The notes beneath the pieces are model-generated. The model did not search any database and was not told the origin of the DNA. It worked only from the letters and a program-made list of their open reading frames with translations. This document shows positions 34,452 to 44,014 of a stretch of DNA of 64,000 bases, piece by piece. The translations under genes were made by a program, and so were the position numbers. The DNA is from PALSA-1006 sp036171275. Lineage in GTDB: Bacteria > Pseudomonadota > Gammaproteobacteria > Burkholderiales > Gallionellaceae. The stretch spans positions 44,338 through 108,337 of the forward strand of contig JAVHQT010000027.1 in the NCBI GenBank assembly GCA_036171275.1, given 5' to 3'. Each line of letters begins with the position of its first letter. The first letter of the stretch is position 1.

Positions 34452-34553
34452 ACTGTTATTATGCGGTAAAATCTAAACACTTGAAACTTCAAAGAAATCA
34501 CGATGATTAATCGCTTTTTGTCCCCACTACTTAAAAAATTTAGGATATTTGAT

Positions 34554-35555
34554 ATGACTTTCAACGCAACTTTGTTACCTAGCAAGCATCAATTCACCGT
34601 TAAATCCACTGAAACAATTTTAGAAGCCGCGTTAGCGCAAGGCTACACTTTGCCATATAGCTGTCGCAATGGCGCGTGTGGCGTGTGCAAAGGCAAAATC
34701 ATTGAGGGCAAAGTTGATTACGGCAATTTTCAGGCCTATTCGTTAAGCACTGCCGAGCAAGAAGCCGGTTTAGCCTTATTTTGCTGTGCAAAACCACAGT
34801 CAAATTTGATAATTGAAGCGTTGGAAGTCAGCACAGGACAAGAAATTCAAGTGAAAACGTTGCCAACCCGTGTCCAAAAAATGGAAAAAGTGGCGGAAGA
34901 CGTGATGGTGATTTATCTCAAATTGCCAACCAACGAACGGCTGCAATTTTTTGCCGGTCAATACATTGATATTTTGCAAAAAGAGGGCAAGCCGCGTAGT
35001 TTTTCCTTGGCGAATGCGCCGCACGATGATGAATTTCTGCAGCTTCACGTGCGCAATATTGCCGGAGGCACATTTACCCAGCATGTTTTTAACGAAATGA
35101 AGCCTCGTGATATTTTGCGAATCAAAGGGCCGCTAGGGCGTTTTTGTCTGCAAGAAAATTCGGATAAGCCGATTGTTTTTATCGCCAGCGGGACCGGCTT
35201 TGCGCCTATCAAAGCGATTATTGAACACGCTTTACATATTGGCATCCAGCGCAAAATGTATTTTTATTGGGGCGTGCGCAAACAGGTCGATTTGTACATG
35301 CTCGAAAAAGCTAGGCAATGGGAAGCGGCCGGAATTAAATTTGTTCCGGTCGTGTCTGACGAGGCTTGGCAAGGTCGCACCGGTTTTGTTCATCAGGCAG
35401 TGGTCGATGATTTTGCGGATTTGTCGGGGTATCAGGTTTATGCCTGCGGAGCACCGGTCGTGGTTGAGGCTGCGCACCGTGATTTAACCGAAAAATGCGC
35501 ACTGCCGAACGAATCTTTCTTCTCGGATGCGTTTACCTTTGCGCCAAAAAAATAA
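34554..35555 (+). CDS. 2Fe-2S ferredoxin/flavodoxin-type NAD(P)H reductase (AscD-like)
   Basis: This 333-residue protein has an N-terminal plant-type 2Fe-2S domain (CRNGACGVC with a fourth Cys in FCCAKP), then an FAD-binding barrel (RSFSLANAP) and an NAD(P)H-binding domain (IASGTGFAPIKAIIEHAL and the CGAPVVVEAA motif). Orthologues are annotated as CDP-6-deoxy-glucoseen reductase or phenol hydroxylase-like reductases. The physiological acceptor cannot be inferred here. The start at 34554 follows AGGA; an ATG at 34503 adds 17 residues. Its stop TAA is the first triplet of a repeat copy. Confidence 0.88.
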   Translation: MTFNATLLPSKHQFTVKSTETILEAALAQGYTLPYSCRNGACGVCKGKIIEGKVDYGNFQAYSLSTAEQEAGLALFCCAKPQSNLIIEALEVSTGQEIQVKTLPTRVQKMEKVAEDVMVIYLKLPTNERLQFFAGQYIDILQKEGKPRSFSLANAPHDDEFLQLHVRNIAGGTFTQHVFNEMKPRDILRIKGPLGRFCLQENSDKPIVFIASGTGFAPIKAIIEHALHIGIQRKMYFYWGVRKQVDLYMLEKARQWEAAGIKFVPVVSDEAWQGRTGFVHQAVVDDFADLSGYQVYACGAPVVVEAAHRDLTEKCALPNESFFSDAFTFAPKK

Positions 35556-35579
35556 CTCCTTGATTATATTGAATAATAT
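35553..35579 (+). repeat. 29-bp dispersed repeat, copy 10 (reductase stop / antiporter start)
   Basis: Core TAACTCCTTGATTATATTGA, 19 of 20 matches. Its first three bases are the stop codon of the reductase and its end overlaps the ATG of the antiporter gene. The opposite strand gives AATCAAGGAGTTA, an exact IHF-consensus fit. Confidence 0.75.
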
Positions 35580-36654
35580 GAAAAACATTAAAGCCGAACT
35601 GCCTATTCTTATCGCGCTCATTTTACTAGCACTTGGGGTGCTACTCGAGCATTCTGCGGTTCAGGCAGGCGGTCTGGCGCTGTGGGGATTATTGCTGATT
35701 ATTTTAGTGGCCGTCATTGGCGTGGCATTTCGGATTGCGCATCATTCCGAATTGTTGGCGATTCGTTTTGGTGAACCGTATGGCACGTTAATTTTAACCT
35801 TAGCTGCCGTTTCGGTCGAAGTGGTTATTTTGGTTGTGTTGCTACAGGGCACACCAAACCCAACATTGGCGCGCGACACTGTTTTTTCCGCGATTATGTT
35901 TGATATCAACGGCATTCTGGGCATCGCGGCGATTGTCGGTGGGTTAAAACACGGCAGCGCTAAATATAATGTCGATTCGGCGAGCTCGTTTATTGCGATG
36001 TTGCTGGTTGCAATCGGCATTGGGATGTTCATCCCGGAGTTTGTGCCCGATTCGCAATGGAGCATTTATTCTATTTTTTCAATTAGCATTATGGCGGTAA
36101 TGTATGCCGCGTTCTTGCGTTTGCAGACAGTGGAGCATCGAAAATTTTTTGAATATTCAGCCGAAACTAACGAGGAAGCCCACGATGCAACGGATAGCCC
36201 GAACAGCTTGCACATCTCAATTATGATCGGTGCGGTGGTTTTGGTTGGGCTGCTTTCGGAGGTTTTATCCGTGTTATTAGACGCCGGACTGACGGGAAGC
36301 AGCTTACCTAAAGCGATTCCTGCCGTGTTGGTTGCCCTGATTTCAGCCAGCCCAGAAATTCTCACCGCGCTCAAGGCGGCGCAACAAGATCGGATGCAAA
36401 CCACCGTTAACATTGCGCTGGGCGCATCATTGGCGACCGTGCTGCTTACCCTACCCGTGATTGAAGCAATTGCGCTGCTAAGCGGCGAACGCATTGTGAT
36501 GACGCTCACACCGATTCAAAATGGGATGTTGTTGCTAACGTTTATGGCCGTGATGAATAACTTGAATGACGGCGAAACGAACGCGATTGAAGGCATCAGT
36601 CATTTTGCTTTATTTGCCGCCTTTGTTGCGCTGGTCGGTCTGGGCTTGATTTAA
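35578..36654 (+). CDS. Calcium/proton antiporter (ChaA/CaCA family)
   Basis: This 358-residue inner-membrane exchanger has about 11 membrane segments in two inverted halves. The first alpha-repeat is GEPYGTLILTLAAVSVEVVIL, with the exchange-site Glu in SVEV. The second is ASPEILTALKAAQQDRMQTT followed by NIALGASLATVLLTLP. An acidic cytoplasmic loop (about 205-222) links the halves. The family exports Ca2+ (and Na+ or K+ in ChaA) in exchange for protons. The start at 35578 comes straight after the repeat; no clear ribosome site is visible. Confidence 0.9.
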   Translation: MKNIKAELPILIALILLALGVLLEHSAVQAGGLALWGLLLIILVAVIGVAFRIAHHSELLAIRFGEPYGTLILTLAAVSVEVVILVVLLQGTPNPTLARDTVFSAIMFDINGILGIAAIVGGLKHGSAKYNVDSASSFIAMLLVAIGIGMFIPEFVPDSQWSIYSIFSISIMAVMYAAFLRLQTVEHRKFFEYSAETNEEAHDATDSPNSLHISIMIGAVVLVGLLSEVLSVLLDAGLTGSSLPKAIPAVLVALISASPEILTALKAAQQDRMQTTVNIALGASLATVLLTLPVIEAIALLSGERIVMTLTPIQNGMLLLTFMAVMNNLNDGETNAIEGISHFALFAAFVALVGLGLI

Positions 36655-36897
36655 CAAAACGCGAATTTATTTTATTCACTCATCCGCCACCACAGCCTCC
36701 GCTTCGTCCTAAAGCGGGAAGGAACGCGCTCCAGCCTTCAGTGAACGGAATCAATCCGTGTCCGATTAAGTCTTTGATTGTTATCAATTTATTGGCGTGA
36801 ACTTCACAAGGCATACCTTCCTCAAGCCTTGATTATTGCCACTTGTATGGCATGACCGAGCTGTTTTTAGAGCTGTTTTTAGAACTGCTCTTGCCAC

Positions 36898-39800
36898 TTA
36901 CTGCACGTTTAACCACTGCGCTTTGTGTAATAACAGTTCAAATTCGCTTATCGGCAAAGGCTTGCTGAACAAAAAACCCTGATAATTGGTGCAGAGCTTG
37001 AGTGCCAGCAAACTGCGCTGCCCTTCGGTTTCCACGCCTTCCGCTATCACATTTAGATTCATACTTTTTGCCATGGCGATAATCGTGCGCACGATCGCCT
37101 TGTCCTGTGCATCCGCCAAAATATCCCGCACGAAGGACTGGTCGATTTTCAGTTGGTCTAGCGGTAAGCGTTTGATGTTGGAGAGCGAGGAATAGCCGGT
37201 ACCAAAATCGTCCATCGAGAACTTAATGCCCAATTCTTTCAGTTGAGTCATGATGCGAATGGTTGCTTCTATATCATACGCCAACATACTTTCGGTGATT
37301 TCCAGCTTCAGGAACGCAGGGCGAATACCACTTTGTTCGACACAAGTCCGTACCGTGCTGACAAAATCGGCCTCGCGCATTTGCCGCAAACTCACGTTGA
37401 CCGCCAGCACCAAATTGCGCGTCAGTTCGTCAGCTTCCCACACTTTGAGTTGCGCGCAGGCTTGCTGCAACACCCAAGTGCCTATCGGTACAATTAGCCC
37501 CGTTTCTTCGGCCAGCGGGATAAATTGCACAGGTGACACCATGCCCAAAGTGGGATGAACCCAACGCAACAACACCTCCGCACCGATTGGCTGATAATCT
37601 TCGTCAACCTGCACTTGGTAATAAAGCTGTAATTGTTGTTGCGCCAAAGCATGACGCAACTCACGCTCTAACTCGCTGCGCTCCAATAATACCGCCTGAG
37701 TTTGCTCATCATAAAAACGTACTGCGTTGCGCCCCGCTGCCTTGGCTTGATACATCGCCGCATCAGCGTGTTGCAGTAATCCTTCTACGCTCGCCGAGCG
37801 ATCGCAAAACATGGCCACGCCAATGCTGGATGAGGTGTAGTGTTCATCGTTGTTTAGCGCATAAGGGCGATTGATTTCCTGCAGAATTTTGTTCGCTACA
37901 TTCTCGGCATGGGCACTGGCTTCGACGTACTTATCACTTAAGTTTTCCAGCAAAAGCACAAACTCATCGCCGCCCAAACGTGCCACGGTATCTTCTTGGC
38001 GGACGCAGTTTTTCAAACGCTTGGCGACTTCGATTAACAGCAAATCACCCACGCCATGCCCTTGGGTGTCATTGAGCGTTTTGAAGTTATCCAAGTCGAT
38101 AAATAGCACCGCGCCATGTCGGTCGTTTTGCACATTTGCCGACAAGGAATGTTGTAATCTATCTAGCAGCAAACGCCGGTTGGGCAAGTTGGTGAGGGAA
38201 TCATAAAACGCCAGCCGTTGGTTATCTTGTTCGCTGGCTTTGCGTTGCGTAATGTCGGTGCTGATTGCCACATATTGATACGGCTTACCATTAAAACCTT
38301 TGAAGGGCACGATGCTGGTATCAGACCAATACAACGCACCCGCCTTATTCCGATTGCAAATCTCGCCATGCCAGACTTCGCCCTGTCCAATCGCAAGATA
38401 CATTTCTTTGAAAAAACTTTTGGGATGCGTACCCGAATTGAGAAAGCTCGGATTGTGTCCCAATGCTTCTTCACGAATACAACCGCTGATATTACAAAAA
38501 CGGTCATTCACATAGGTAATCGTACCGTCCACATCAGTAATCAGCACAATCGCGTGTTCATCCAGCGCAAATTTTTGATATTGCAGCTCTTCTAAAGCAC
38601 GCTTTGCTTCTTCTTCGCTGCGAGCAAGTTTTTCTTGTGCTTCGCGACTGGTTTTGAGATTGCCGCGAATTTGCTCATTCAACACCTCCAGCTCCAAAGT
38701 ACGTTCAGTCACCCGATGTTCGAGATTTTGATAAACAGCATCCAAGTGCTGCGACATTCGATTAAAGGCATCCGCCAACTCGCCAAACTCGTCTTCCGAG
38801 GTAATTTCAATGGGACGAGTGAAATCTTGTGTGCGCTCTACGTCCTCAATCGCTGCTTGCAAACGCTTCAGCGGATGCACGATGGCTCGATCTTGCAACT
38901 GTAAATACAGCCAGATTGAGGCTGCACCCAATCCTAGCAACATGAATAATTGCTCGGCAAACATCATCCACATCGGCCATAACACTTCATTAGCTTCTTG
39001 TTCTACCACCAGTGTCCAACGCGAGTCGTAAAACGGCATCGAAGCGCCCAACATGGTTTTGTCATTCACGCCCGGATAAAACCCCATGGTTTCGCGACAA
39101 CCTGTCCTGCATTTTGCCGCCGTTAAATAAGTACCATTCTTGCCGCAAATCACACCTGCTTGCTGCATGGTCGTGCGCCAAGGCGTTTCGCTGCCTTGCC
39201 CTTTCAAAAATTGTTCAGGATGATTAGGGGGTTCGGTAATCAGCAGATTCTCTTTGTTAACCAAATAATAGCTGAAGGACTTGCCGACGCCGGCGAGATA
39301 ATATGCGCCCATATCGCCCACCAGATTGCCGATTTCGCCACTCACAATGTTAGTCAACATTCGCGCATCGGCGTGCACATAGACGATTCCATCTGCCACT
39401 TTGCCTGCTTGCCGGAGTACCGGTGCTGCAAAGGTCACAATCGGCACGCCTGCGTCATAATAAGGATCGGTATAGCCCGCTTGCAAATCTGCCTCCGGGT
39501 GATTCCACGCCAGCCCTTCGCGCTGCGGATCAGAGGACAAACGAATGATGCCTCCTTGCACATAATCAATCGCGTGATACACCGTCCAAGTCGGAATCTT
39601 GCGCGTGCCAGTCGCGATTTCATCTTTGAAAGGATGTTCTTCCAGCTTAAACACGTCGGTTGCCACAATGCTGGCAAACTGACTCCGCACCACCTTGGCA
39701 TCGGCGTGCTGCAACAAATTCGCCAGCTGACGTGCCAATTTCTCATTTTGGTCAAGAAAGCGAATGACGCCTTGCTGCTTGGCATCGGCAAAATTCATTA

Positions 39801-39945
39801 GCCCGTTCAGCGAGGTGGTGACATTCAGCCAATAACTTTGATAGGTAAAATAGGCAAAGCCTACCGTCAGCGAGAAACCAAACACCAGTGCCGACAGGGC
39901 AAATATTTTCCATTTAATACTGAACTTGCGAAATTGATTGACCAT
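36898..39945 (-). CDS. Cache-HAMP-PAS-GGDEF-EAL cyclic-di-GMP signalling protein
   Basis: This is a 1015-residue inner-membrane sensor. It has a first membrane helix (about 15-33), a large periplasmic Cache-like sensor domain, a second helix (about 318-345), HAMP (about 345-400), and a coiled coil. A PAS domain (about 460-570) follows. The GGDEF motif is intact (near 655), as is the EAL domain, whose signature is EVL in EVLLRW (near 790) with LEITES, DDFGTGYSSL and AEGVET. EVL variants are usually catalytically competent. It could therefore both make and break cyclic-di-GMP; the net activity cannot be told. The ligand is unknown. Confidence 0.92.
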   Translation of the reverse strand: MVNQFRKFSIKWKIFALSALVFGFSLTVGFAYFTYQSYWLNVTTSLNGLMNFADAKQQGVIRFLDQNEKLARQLANLLQHADAKVVRSQFASIVATDVFKLEEHPFKDEIATGTRKIPTWTVYHAIDYVQGGIIRLSSDPQREGLAWNHPEADLQAGYTDPYYDAGVPIVTFAAPVLRQAGKVADGIVYVHADARMLTNIVSGEIGNLVGDMGAYYLAGVGKSFSYYLVNKENLLITEPPNHPEQFLKGQGSETPWRTTMQQAGVICGKNGTYLTAAKCRTGCRETMGFYPGVNDKTMLGASMPFYDSRWTLVVEQEANEVLWPMWMMFAEQLFMLLGLGAASIWLYLQLQDRAIVHPLKRLQAAIEDVERTQDFTRPIEITSEDEFGELADAFNRMSQHLDAVYQNLEHRVTERTLELEVLNEQIRGNLKTSREAQEKLARSEEEAKRALEELQYQKFALDEHAIVLITDVDGTITYVNDRFCNISGCIREEALGHNPSFLNSGTHPKSFFKEMYLAIGQGEVWHGEICNRNKAGALYWSDTSIVPFKGFNGKPYQYVAISTDITQRKASEQDNQRLAFYDSLTNLPNRRLLLDRLQHSLSANVQNDRHGAVLFIDLDNFKTLNDTQGHGVGDLLLIEVAKRLKNCVRQEDTVARLGGDEFVLLLENLSDKYVEASAHAENVANKILQEINRPYALNNDEHYTSSSIGVAMFCDRSASVEGLLQHADAAMYQAKAAGRNAVRFYDEQTQAVLLERSELERELRHALAQQQLQLYYQVQVDEDYQPIGAEVLLRWVHPTLGMVSPVQFIPLAEETGLIVPIGTWVLQQACAQLKVWEADELTRNLVLAVNVSLRQMREADFVSTVRTCVEQSGIRPAFLKLEITESMLAYDIEATIRIMTQLKELGIKFSMDDFGTGYSSLSNIKRLPLDQLKIDQSFVRDILADAQDKAIVRTIIAMAKSMNLNVIAEGVETEGQRSLLALKLCTNYQGFLFSKPLPISEFELLLHKAQWLNVQ

Positions 39946-40103
39946 TATTTTCTGTTTTGAGTTTGTCTAATTATTGTCGATTCAACCAGCCACAAGTGCT
40001 TAGGGTAACACCAAATCAATCCACCTTTCGCCGCAGCCAATCAAAGGATAATTTACGAAACTTGCGTTGTGGCGCGCAGCGAATTTACCCAGCAAGCGCA
40101 AGC

Positions 40104-40132
40104 CAAAAAATCCATTATAATCATATAGTTAC
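40104..40132 (-). repeat. 29-bp dispersed repeat, copy 11 (downstream of folB)
   Basis: On the minus strand the core reads TAACTATATGATTATAATGG (16 of 20). It lies 40 bp beyond the folB stop in the 227-bp gap 39946-40172, which shows nothing else. The IHF-like site has one mismatch. Confidence 0.6.
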
Positions 40133-40172
40133 ATAAAAAATTGCGCCGACAGCGCGCGAAAATCAGCACCGC

Positions 40173-40532
40173 TTAAATCGAGCCTGCGCGGCGTTCAATT
40201 GAAATTCCGACCATCCGGCAACCGCGAATCGCTTGCAATTTTGCGGCACTGACTTTTACCCAAGGACATTTAAATTCGTTCAGTACAATGTGCGCGATAT
40301 GTTCAACCAACGCTTCCAGCAGATGAAAGTGCTTACTGGCAAGAACTTGCTGCAAATGCAGCACTACATCGGCGTAATTTAACGCGTCGTCGATATTGTC
40401 GGACTTGCCTGCTAGCTGATTTGGCAAGGCAATTTCTAAATCAATTTGCAAGGTTTGCGGCACGCGTTTTTCCCATTCATACACACCGATTAAGGTCTCA
40501 ATTTTCAGTTCGCGTAAAAAAATAATATCCAT
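40173..40532 (-). CDS. folB: Dihydroneopterin aldolase
   Basis: This 119-residue enzyme of folate synthesis converts 7,8-dihydroneopterin to hydroxymethyl-dihydropterin and glycolaldehyde. MDIIFLRELKIETLIGVYEWE is the typical start with the active-site Glu. DDALNYADVV and the C-terminal VKVSAAKLQAIRGCRMVGI, containing the catalytic Lys, match the family. It is divergent from plsY, a widely conserved arrangement. Confidence 0.95.
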   Translation of the reverse strand: MDIIFLRELKIETLIGVYEWEKRVPQTLQIDLEIALPNQLAGKSDNIDDALNYADVVLHLQQVLASKHFHLLEALVEHIAHIVLNEFKCPWVKVSAAKLQAIRGCRMVGISIERRAGSI

Positions 40533-40603
40533 AAAGTGGTCAGAGTTTGGTTGAATTAAGGCAATCGAGTAAAATGCTGTTTTTGCATTTTAAGGCATTC
40601 CCG

Positions 40604-41242
40604 ATGATGACTTTGATTTTTGTTGCACTGGCTTATTTATTGGGCTCAGTTTCTTTTGCGGTGTTAATGAGCCGGGCATTTGGTTTAGCCGATCCGCGTT
40701 CCTACGGCTCCGGCAACCCCGGCGCAACCAACGTGTTGCGTAGTGGCAAAAAAATCGCGGCGGCGTTAACGCTGTTTGGCGATGCCGCAAAAGGTTGGCT
40801 GGCGGTCTATTTCGCCATGCGCTTTGCGCCGCATAACGGTGACGGTCTGTTACTCATTTCCTGCGTTGCACTCGCCGTATTTTTGGGTCACGTATTTCCG
40901 ATATTTCTTAAATTCAAAGGCGGAAAGGGTGTTGCCACTGCGCTGGGGATATTATTGGCACTCAATATTTGGATGGGTTTAACGGTCTTGGTCATCTGGA
41001 TAGGCGTAGCACGTGTGTTTCGCTACTCCTCACTGGCTGCTCTACTTGCCGCCACCGCCACACCCATTATCGCGATGCTAATTCACTTACGTCCCGAGTT
41101 AATTCTAAGCTGCGCGTTGATGTCTATGCTCTTGATCTGGCGACACAAAAGCAACATAAACAACTTGCTCGCTGGCAAAGAAAGCAAAATTGGCCGCAAG
41201 AAAACTGCGGACACTGCCTCAGTATCCAAGCAGCCATCCTGA
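40604..41242 (+). CDS. plsY: Acyl-phosphate:glycerol-3-phosphate acyltransferase PlsY
   Basis: This 212-residue membrane protein with about five membrane segments transfers an acyl group from acyl-phosphate to glycerol-3-phosphate, the first step in phospholipid synthesis. The three family motifs are visible: YGSGNPGATNVLR, HVFPIFLKFKGGKGVATALG and the later RYSSL segment. The start at 40604 follows AAGG; upstream in-frame ATGs lie in the folB-plsY promoter region. The C-terminal tail is Lys-rich. Confidence 0.95.
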   Translation: MMTLIFVALAYLLGSVSFAVLMSRAFGLADPRSYGSGNPGATNVLRSGKKIAAALTLFGDAAKGWLAVYFAMRFAPHNGDGLLLISCVALAVFLGHVFPIFLKFKGGKGVATALGILLALNIWMGLTVLVIWIGVARVFRYSSLAALLAATATPIIAMLIHLRPELILSCALMSMLLIWRHKSNINNLLAGKESKIGRKKTADTASVSKQPS

Positions 41243-41321
41243 GTTCCTTCTCGCCTCAGTGCCAGACGCTCCTTTGCTTTGTCATGCTGGAATCACCCAA
41301 GTTTATATAAAACGCAGGCAT

Positions 41322-41352
41322 AAAAAAACCCTCGATAATGACGCACCGAGGG
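41322..41352 (-). terminator. Intrinsic terminator of the PfkB kinase gene
   Basis: On the minus strand, a stem CCCTCG/CGAGGG with a 12-base loop is followed by seven T residues. It lies 9 bp beyond the kinase stop, between convergent plsY and the kinase. Confidence 0.75.
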
Positions 41353-41360
41353 CAATTAAG

Positions 41361-42299
41361 TTACAGCTTAATCGCAAAACCAAAGTTAGCTTTAAACAAT
41401 TCAGCTATTTCAGGCTTTGAGTAGCGATGATTTTGACCGCCGCGACTCGCGATTTTAAGCGAGCCCATCAGTGACGCTAAACGCCCCGTTGTTTCCCAAT
41501 CCCAACCCGTCTGAATACCATGCAGCAAACCGGCGCGATACGCATCCCCGCAACCCGTTGGATCAACAATCGCTTTCGCTTTCGGAGTCGGGATAGCAAT
41601 CTCTTTGCCGTCAGCATAGATAATCGATCCGTCGCCACCCAAGGTGACAATCAGCGCGGTCACCCGTTGTGAAATATCTTTCAAGGATTTACCGGTCTTA
41701 TCTTGCAGCATTTTTGCTTCATAATCATTGACGGTAATGTAATTCGCTTGGTCAATGAATTCGAGCAACTCTTCGCCAGAAAACATCGGCATTCCTTGAC
41801 CGGGATCGAACACAAAAGGAATTTTTGCCTCGGCAAATTCTTGCGCATGCTTAATCATTCCGTCACGCCCATCCGGCGACACGATACCCAAAGTCACCTC
41901 TTTTGCCGCCGTCACATGGTTTAGATGCGACATACTCATTGCGCCCGGATGAAATGCCGTAATTTGATTATCGTCAATATCAGTCGTGATGAAAGCTTGA
42001 CCCGTAAAGTTGCCAGAAACAACGCGTACATGCGTTTGAGGCAAACCTAGTTTTTCCAAACGCGTTGCATACGGCCCAAAATCATCGCCCACTGTGGCCA
42101 TAATTAACGGCTCACCGCCCAAAAGCTGCAAGTTATAGGCAATATTGCCGGCACAACCACCGTATTCACGCCGCAACTCCGGCACTAAAAAAGCAACATT
42201 CAGAATATGAATCTGCTCCGGCAAAATGTGTTTCTTAAACTGGTCTTGAAACACCATGATGGTGTCGTAAGCTAGCGAACCGCAAATAAGTGTCTTCAT
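41361..42299 (-). CDS. PfkB-family carbohydrate/nucleoside kinase (adenosine kinase-like)
   Basis: This 312-residue ribokinase-fold protein has the N-terminal YGGCAGNIAYNLQLLGG motif, the sugar-binding region. The C-terminal DPTGCGDAYRAGLLHG anion-hole motif contains the catalytic Asp. Bacterial homologues are commonly annotated as adenosine kinases, but substrate specificity is not readable here. The upstream 306-bp gap (42300-42605) contains one repeat copy and the aroC leader. The gene ends in a strong hairpin terminator. Confidence 0.87.
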   Translation of the reverse strand: MKTLICGSLAYDTIMVFQDQFKKHILPEQIHILNVAFLVPELRREYGGCAGNIAYNLQLLGGEPLIMATVGDDFGPYATRLEKLGLPQTHVRVVSGNFTGQAFITTDIDDNQITAFHPGAMSMSHLNHVTAAKEVTLGIVSPDGRDGMIKHAQEFAEAKIPFVFDPGQGMPMFSGEELLEFIDQANYITVNDYEAKMLQDKTGKSLKDISQRVTALIVTLGGDGSIIYADGKEIAIPTPKAKAIVDPTGCGDAYRAGLLHGIQTGWDWETTGRLASLMGSLKIASRGGQNHRYSKPEIAELFKANFGFAIKL

Positions 42300-42454
42300 A
42301 TTGTTTCCGTATCAAAAATTAGGATAGCTGAATTATAACAGCTGCCCTGCCATTGGGACGCTCGGTGTTCTGACTGCACCGACAAGAATACGCGAATCGA
42401 ATATCCGCTTCTGACGGCCGCGAGTGAGTGACTTGTGTCGGCACAACTTTTAGT

Positions 42455-42484
42455 ATAACTCCATGATTATTATGATATTTTTTA
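42455..42484 (+). repeat. 29-bp dispersed repeat, copy 12 (kinase-aroC gap)
   Basis: Core TAACTCCATGATTATTATGA with a long T/A tail. It is the ATGATT subtype and lies in the divergent promoter region between the PfkB kinase and aroC. Confidence 0.65.
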
Positions 42485-42605
42485 ATTTTGAATGTTGCCA
42501 AAATAACCAATTTTACTCAACCTCGCTTTATAAGCTTAAGCGGGCATCGCTTTATAACACGGTTCGCTATGGTAAACTGCACGCACTTTTTTGCGGGATA
42601 AAACC

Positions 42606-43691
42606 ATGTCTGGAAACTCTTTTGGGCGCTTATTTTGCGTCACTTCGTTTGGCGAGTCGCACGGAGCGGCGATTGGTTGCATCGTCGATGGTTGCCCACC
42701 GGGATTGGCGTTATGCGCCGACGATTTACAAACCGACCTTGACCGCCGTAAGCCAGGCACGTCGCGCCATGTCACGCAACGGCGCGAGTCGGATACCGTG
42801 GAAATTTTATCTGGCGTGTTTGAAGGCAAAACCACGGGCACGCCGATTGCCTTGCTGATTCGCAACGAAGATCAGCGCAGCAAAGATTACGGCGACATCG
42901 CCCACACTTTCCGCCCCGGTCACGCCGATTACACCTACTGGCAAAAATACGGCATTCGTGATTATCGCGGTGGCGGGCGGGCTTCGGCGCGCGAAACGGC
43001 GGCGCGGGTGGCGGCGGGCGCAATTGCCAAAAAATGGTTGTCCGAAAAATTTGGCATCACGGTGCGCGGCTATTTAGCCCAGTTGGGCGAAATCGACGTT
43101 CCATTTAAAAGCTGGGACGCGGTGAATGAAAACGCGTTTTTCGTCGCCGACAGCAACGCCGTGCCGCAATTGGAAAATTATATGGACGCACTGCGTAAAT
43201 CCGGCGATTCGATTGGTGCGAAGTTGGCGGTAGTGGCGCATAACGTGCCTGTCGGCTGGGGCGAACCGGTGTTTGATCGGCTGGATGCAGACATCGCCCA
43301 TGCGTTGATGGGCATTAACGCGGTGAAAGGCGTGGAAATCGGTGCGGGTTTCGCTTGCGTCACCCAGCGAGGGAGCGAACATGGCGACGAACTCACACCG
43401 ACCGGATTTTTATCTAATCATGCAGGCGGCATTCTGGGCGGCATTTCCACCGGGCAAGATATTGTGGCGCAGTACGCGATTAAACCGACCTCCAGCATTC
43501 GACTTCCGCGTCAGTCGATTAACCAAGCAGGCGAAGCGGTGATGGTTGCCACCGAAGGGCGACACGACCCTTGCGTCGGCATTCGCGCCACACCGATTGC
43601 CGAAGCCATGCTGGCGTTGGTGCTCATTGACCATGCCTTACGTCATCGCGCACAAAATGCCGACGTAATCTGCTGGACGCCAAAATTATGA
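42606..43691 (+). CDS. aroC: Chorismate synthase
   Basis: This 361-residue enzyme catalyses the last step of the shikimate pathway with reduced FMN. The start at 42606 (MSGNSFGRLFCVTSFGESHG) gives the first signature with catalytic His. GRASARETAARVAAGAIAKK and RHDPCVGIRATPIAEAM are the other two signatures. Its TGA overlaps the next ATG as ATGA. Length is typical. Confidence 0.97.
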   Translation: MSGNSFGRLFCVTSFGESHGAAIGCIVDGCPPGLALCADDLQTDLDRRKPGTSRHVTQRRESDTVEILSGVFEGKTTGTPIALLIRNEDQRSKDYGDIAHTFRPGHADYTYWQKYGIRDYRGGGRASARETAARVAAGAIAKKWLSEKFGITVRGYLAQLGEIDVPFKSWDAVNENAFFVADSNAVPQLENYMDALRKSGDSIGAKLAVVAHNVPVGWGEPVFDRLDADIAHALMGINAVKGVEIGAGFACVTQRGSEHGDELTPTGFLSNHAGGILGGISTGQDIVAQYAIKPTSSIRLPRQSINQAGEAVMVATEGRHDPCVGIRATPIAEAMLALVLIDHALRHRAQNADVICWTPKL

Positions 43692-44002
43692 GTCGCGGAA
43701 CGCCGATGGAGTCGTTTTACCAGTGGGATGGAGATACGCTGGTGTTAAATATTTTAGGCAGGCCTCGCGCCAAACGCACCAAAATCGGTAAAGTCATCGG
43801 ACGGCAGTTGGAAATTCATGTGGCGGAAGACCCCGTGCGCGGTAAAGCCACTGCACATTTAGTAGAATTTTTAGCAGAAGAATTTGGGGTGGCAAAAAGC
43901 GCTGTCACCGTGGTATTCGGCACTTACAATGTCAATAAACAGTTACGCATCGTTGCACCAAAAAAGTTGCCGAGCGCAATTCCTGAAAAAAAATCAATAT
44001 AA
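43688..44002 (+). CDS. DUF167 (YggU-type) conserved protein
   Basis: This 104-residue protein starts in a 4-bp overlap with aroC. The central part has the YggU/DUF167 features DPVRGKATAHLVEFLAEEFGVAKSAVTVVFG, a small alpha/beta fold of unknown function. The family usually has a longer C-terminal motif ending around K-x-x-x-I. Here the stop TAA falls within a repeat copy and directly abuts the stop of the convergent gene. Confidence 0.8.
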   Translation: MSRGTPMESFYQWDGDTLVLNILGRPRAKRTKIGKVIGRQLEIHVAEDPVRGKATAHLVEFLAEEFGVAKSAVTVVFGTYNVNKQLRIVAPKKLPSAIPEKKSI

Positions 44003-44014
44003 TCAACGAGTTAT
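43987..44014 (-). repeat. 29-bp dispersed repeat, copy 13 (shared 3' end of two convergent genes)
   Basis: On the minus strand the core is TAACTCGTTGATTATATTGA (18 of 20). It contains the stop codons of both convergent genes (44000-44002 plus and 44003-44005 minus). The plus strand reads AATCAACGAGTTA, an exact IHF-consensus fit. Confidence 0.75.

Noticed and set aside
34496..34520. Possible repeat-derived sequence at the upstream ATG of the ferredoxin-type reductase
   Set aside because: Similarity to the ATGATT subtype is partial and could be chance.
36767..36793. Possible nineteenth repeat copy downstream of the antiporter gene
   Set aside because: TAAGTCTTTGATTG is suggestive but the remainder diverges too much to count.
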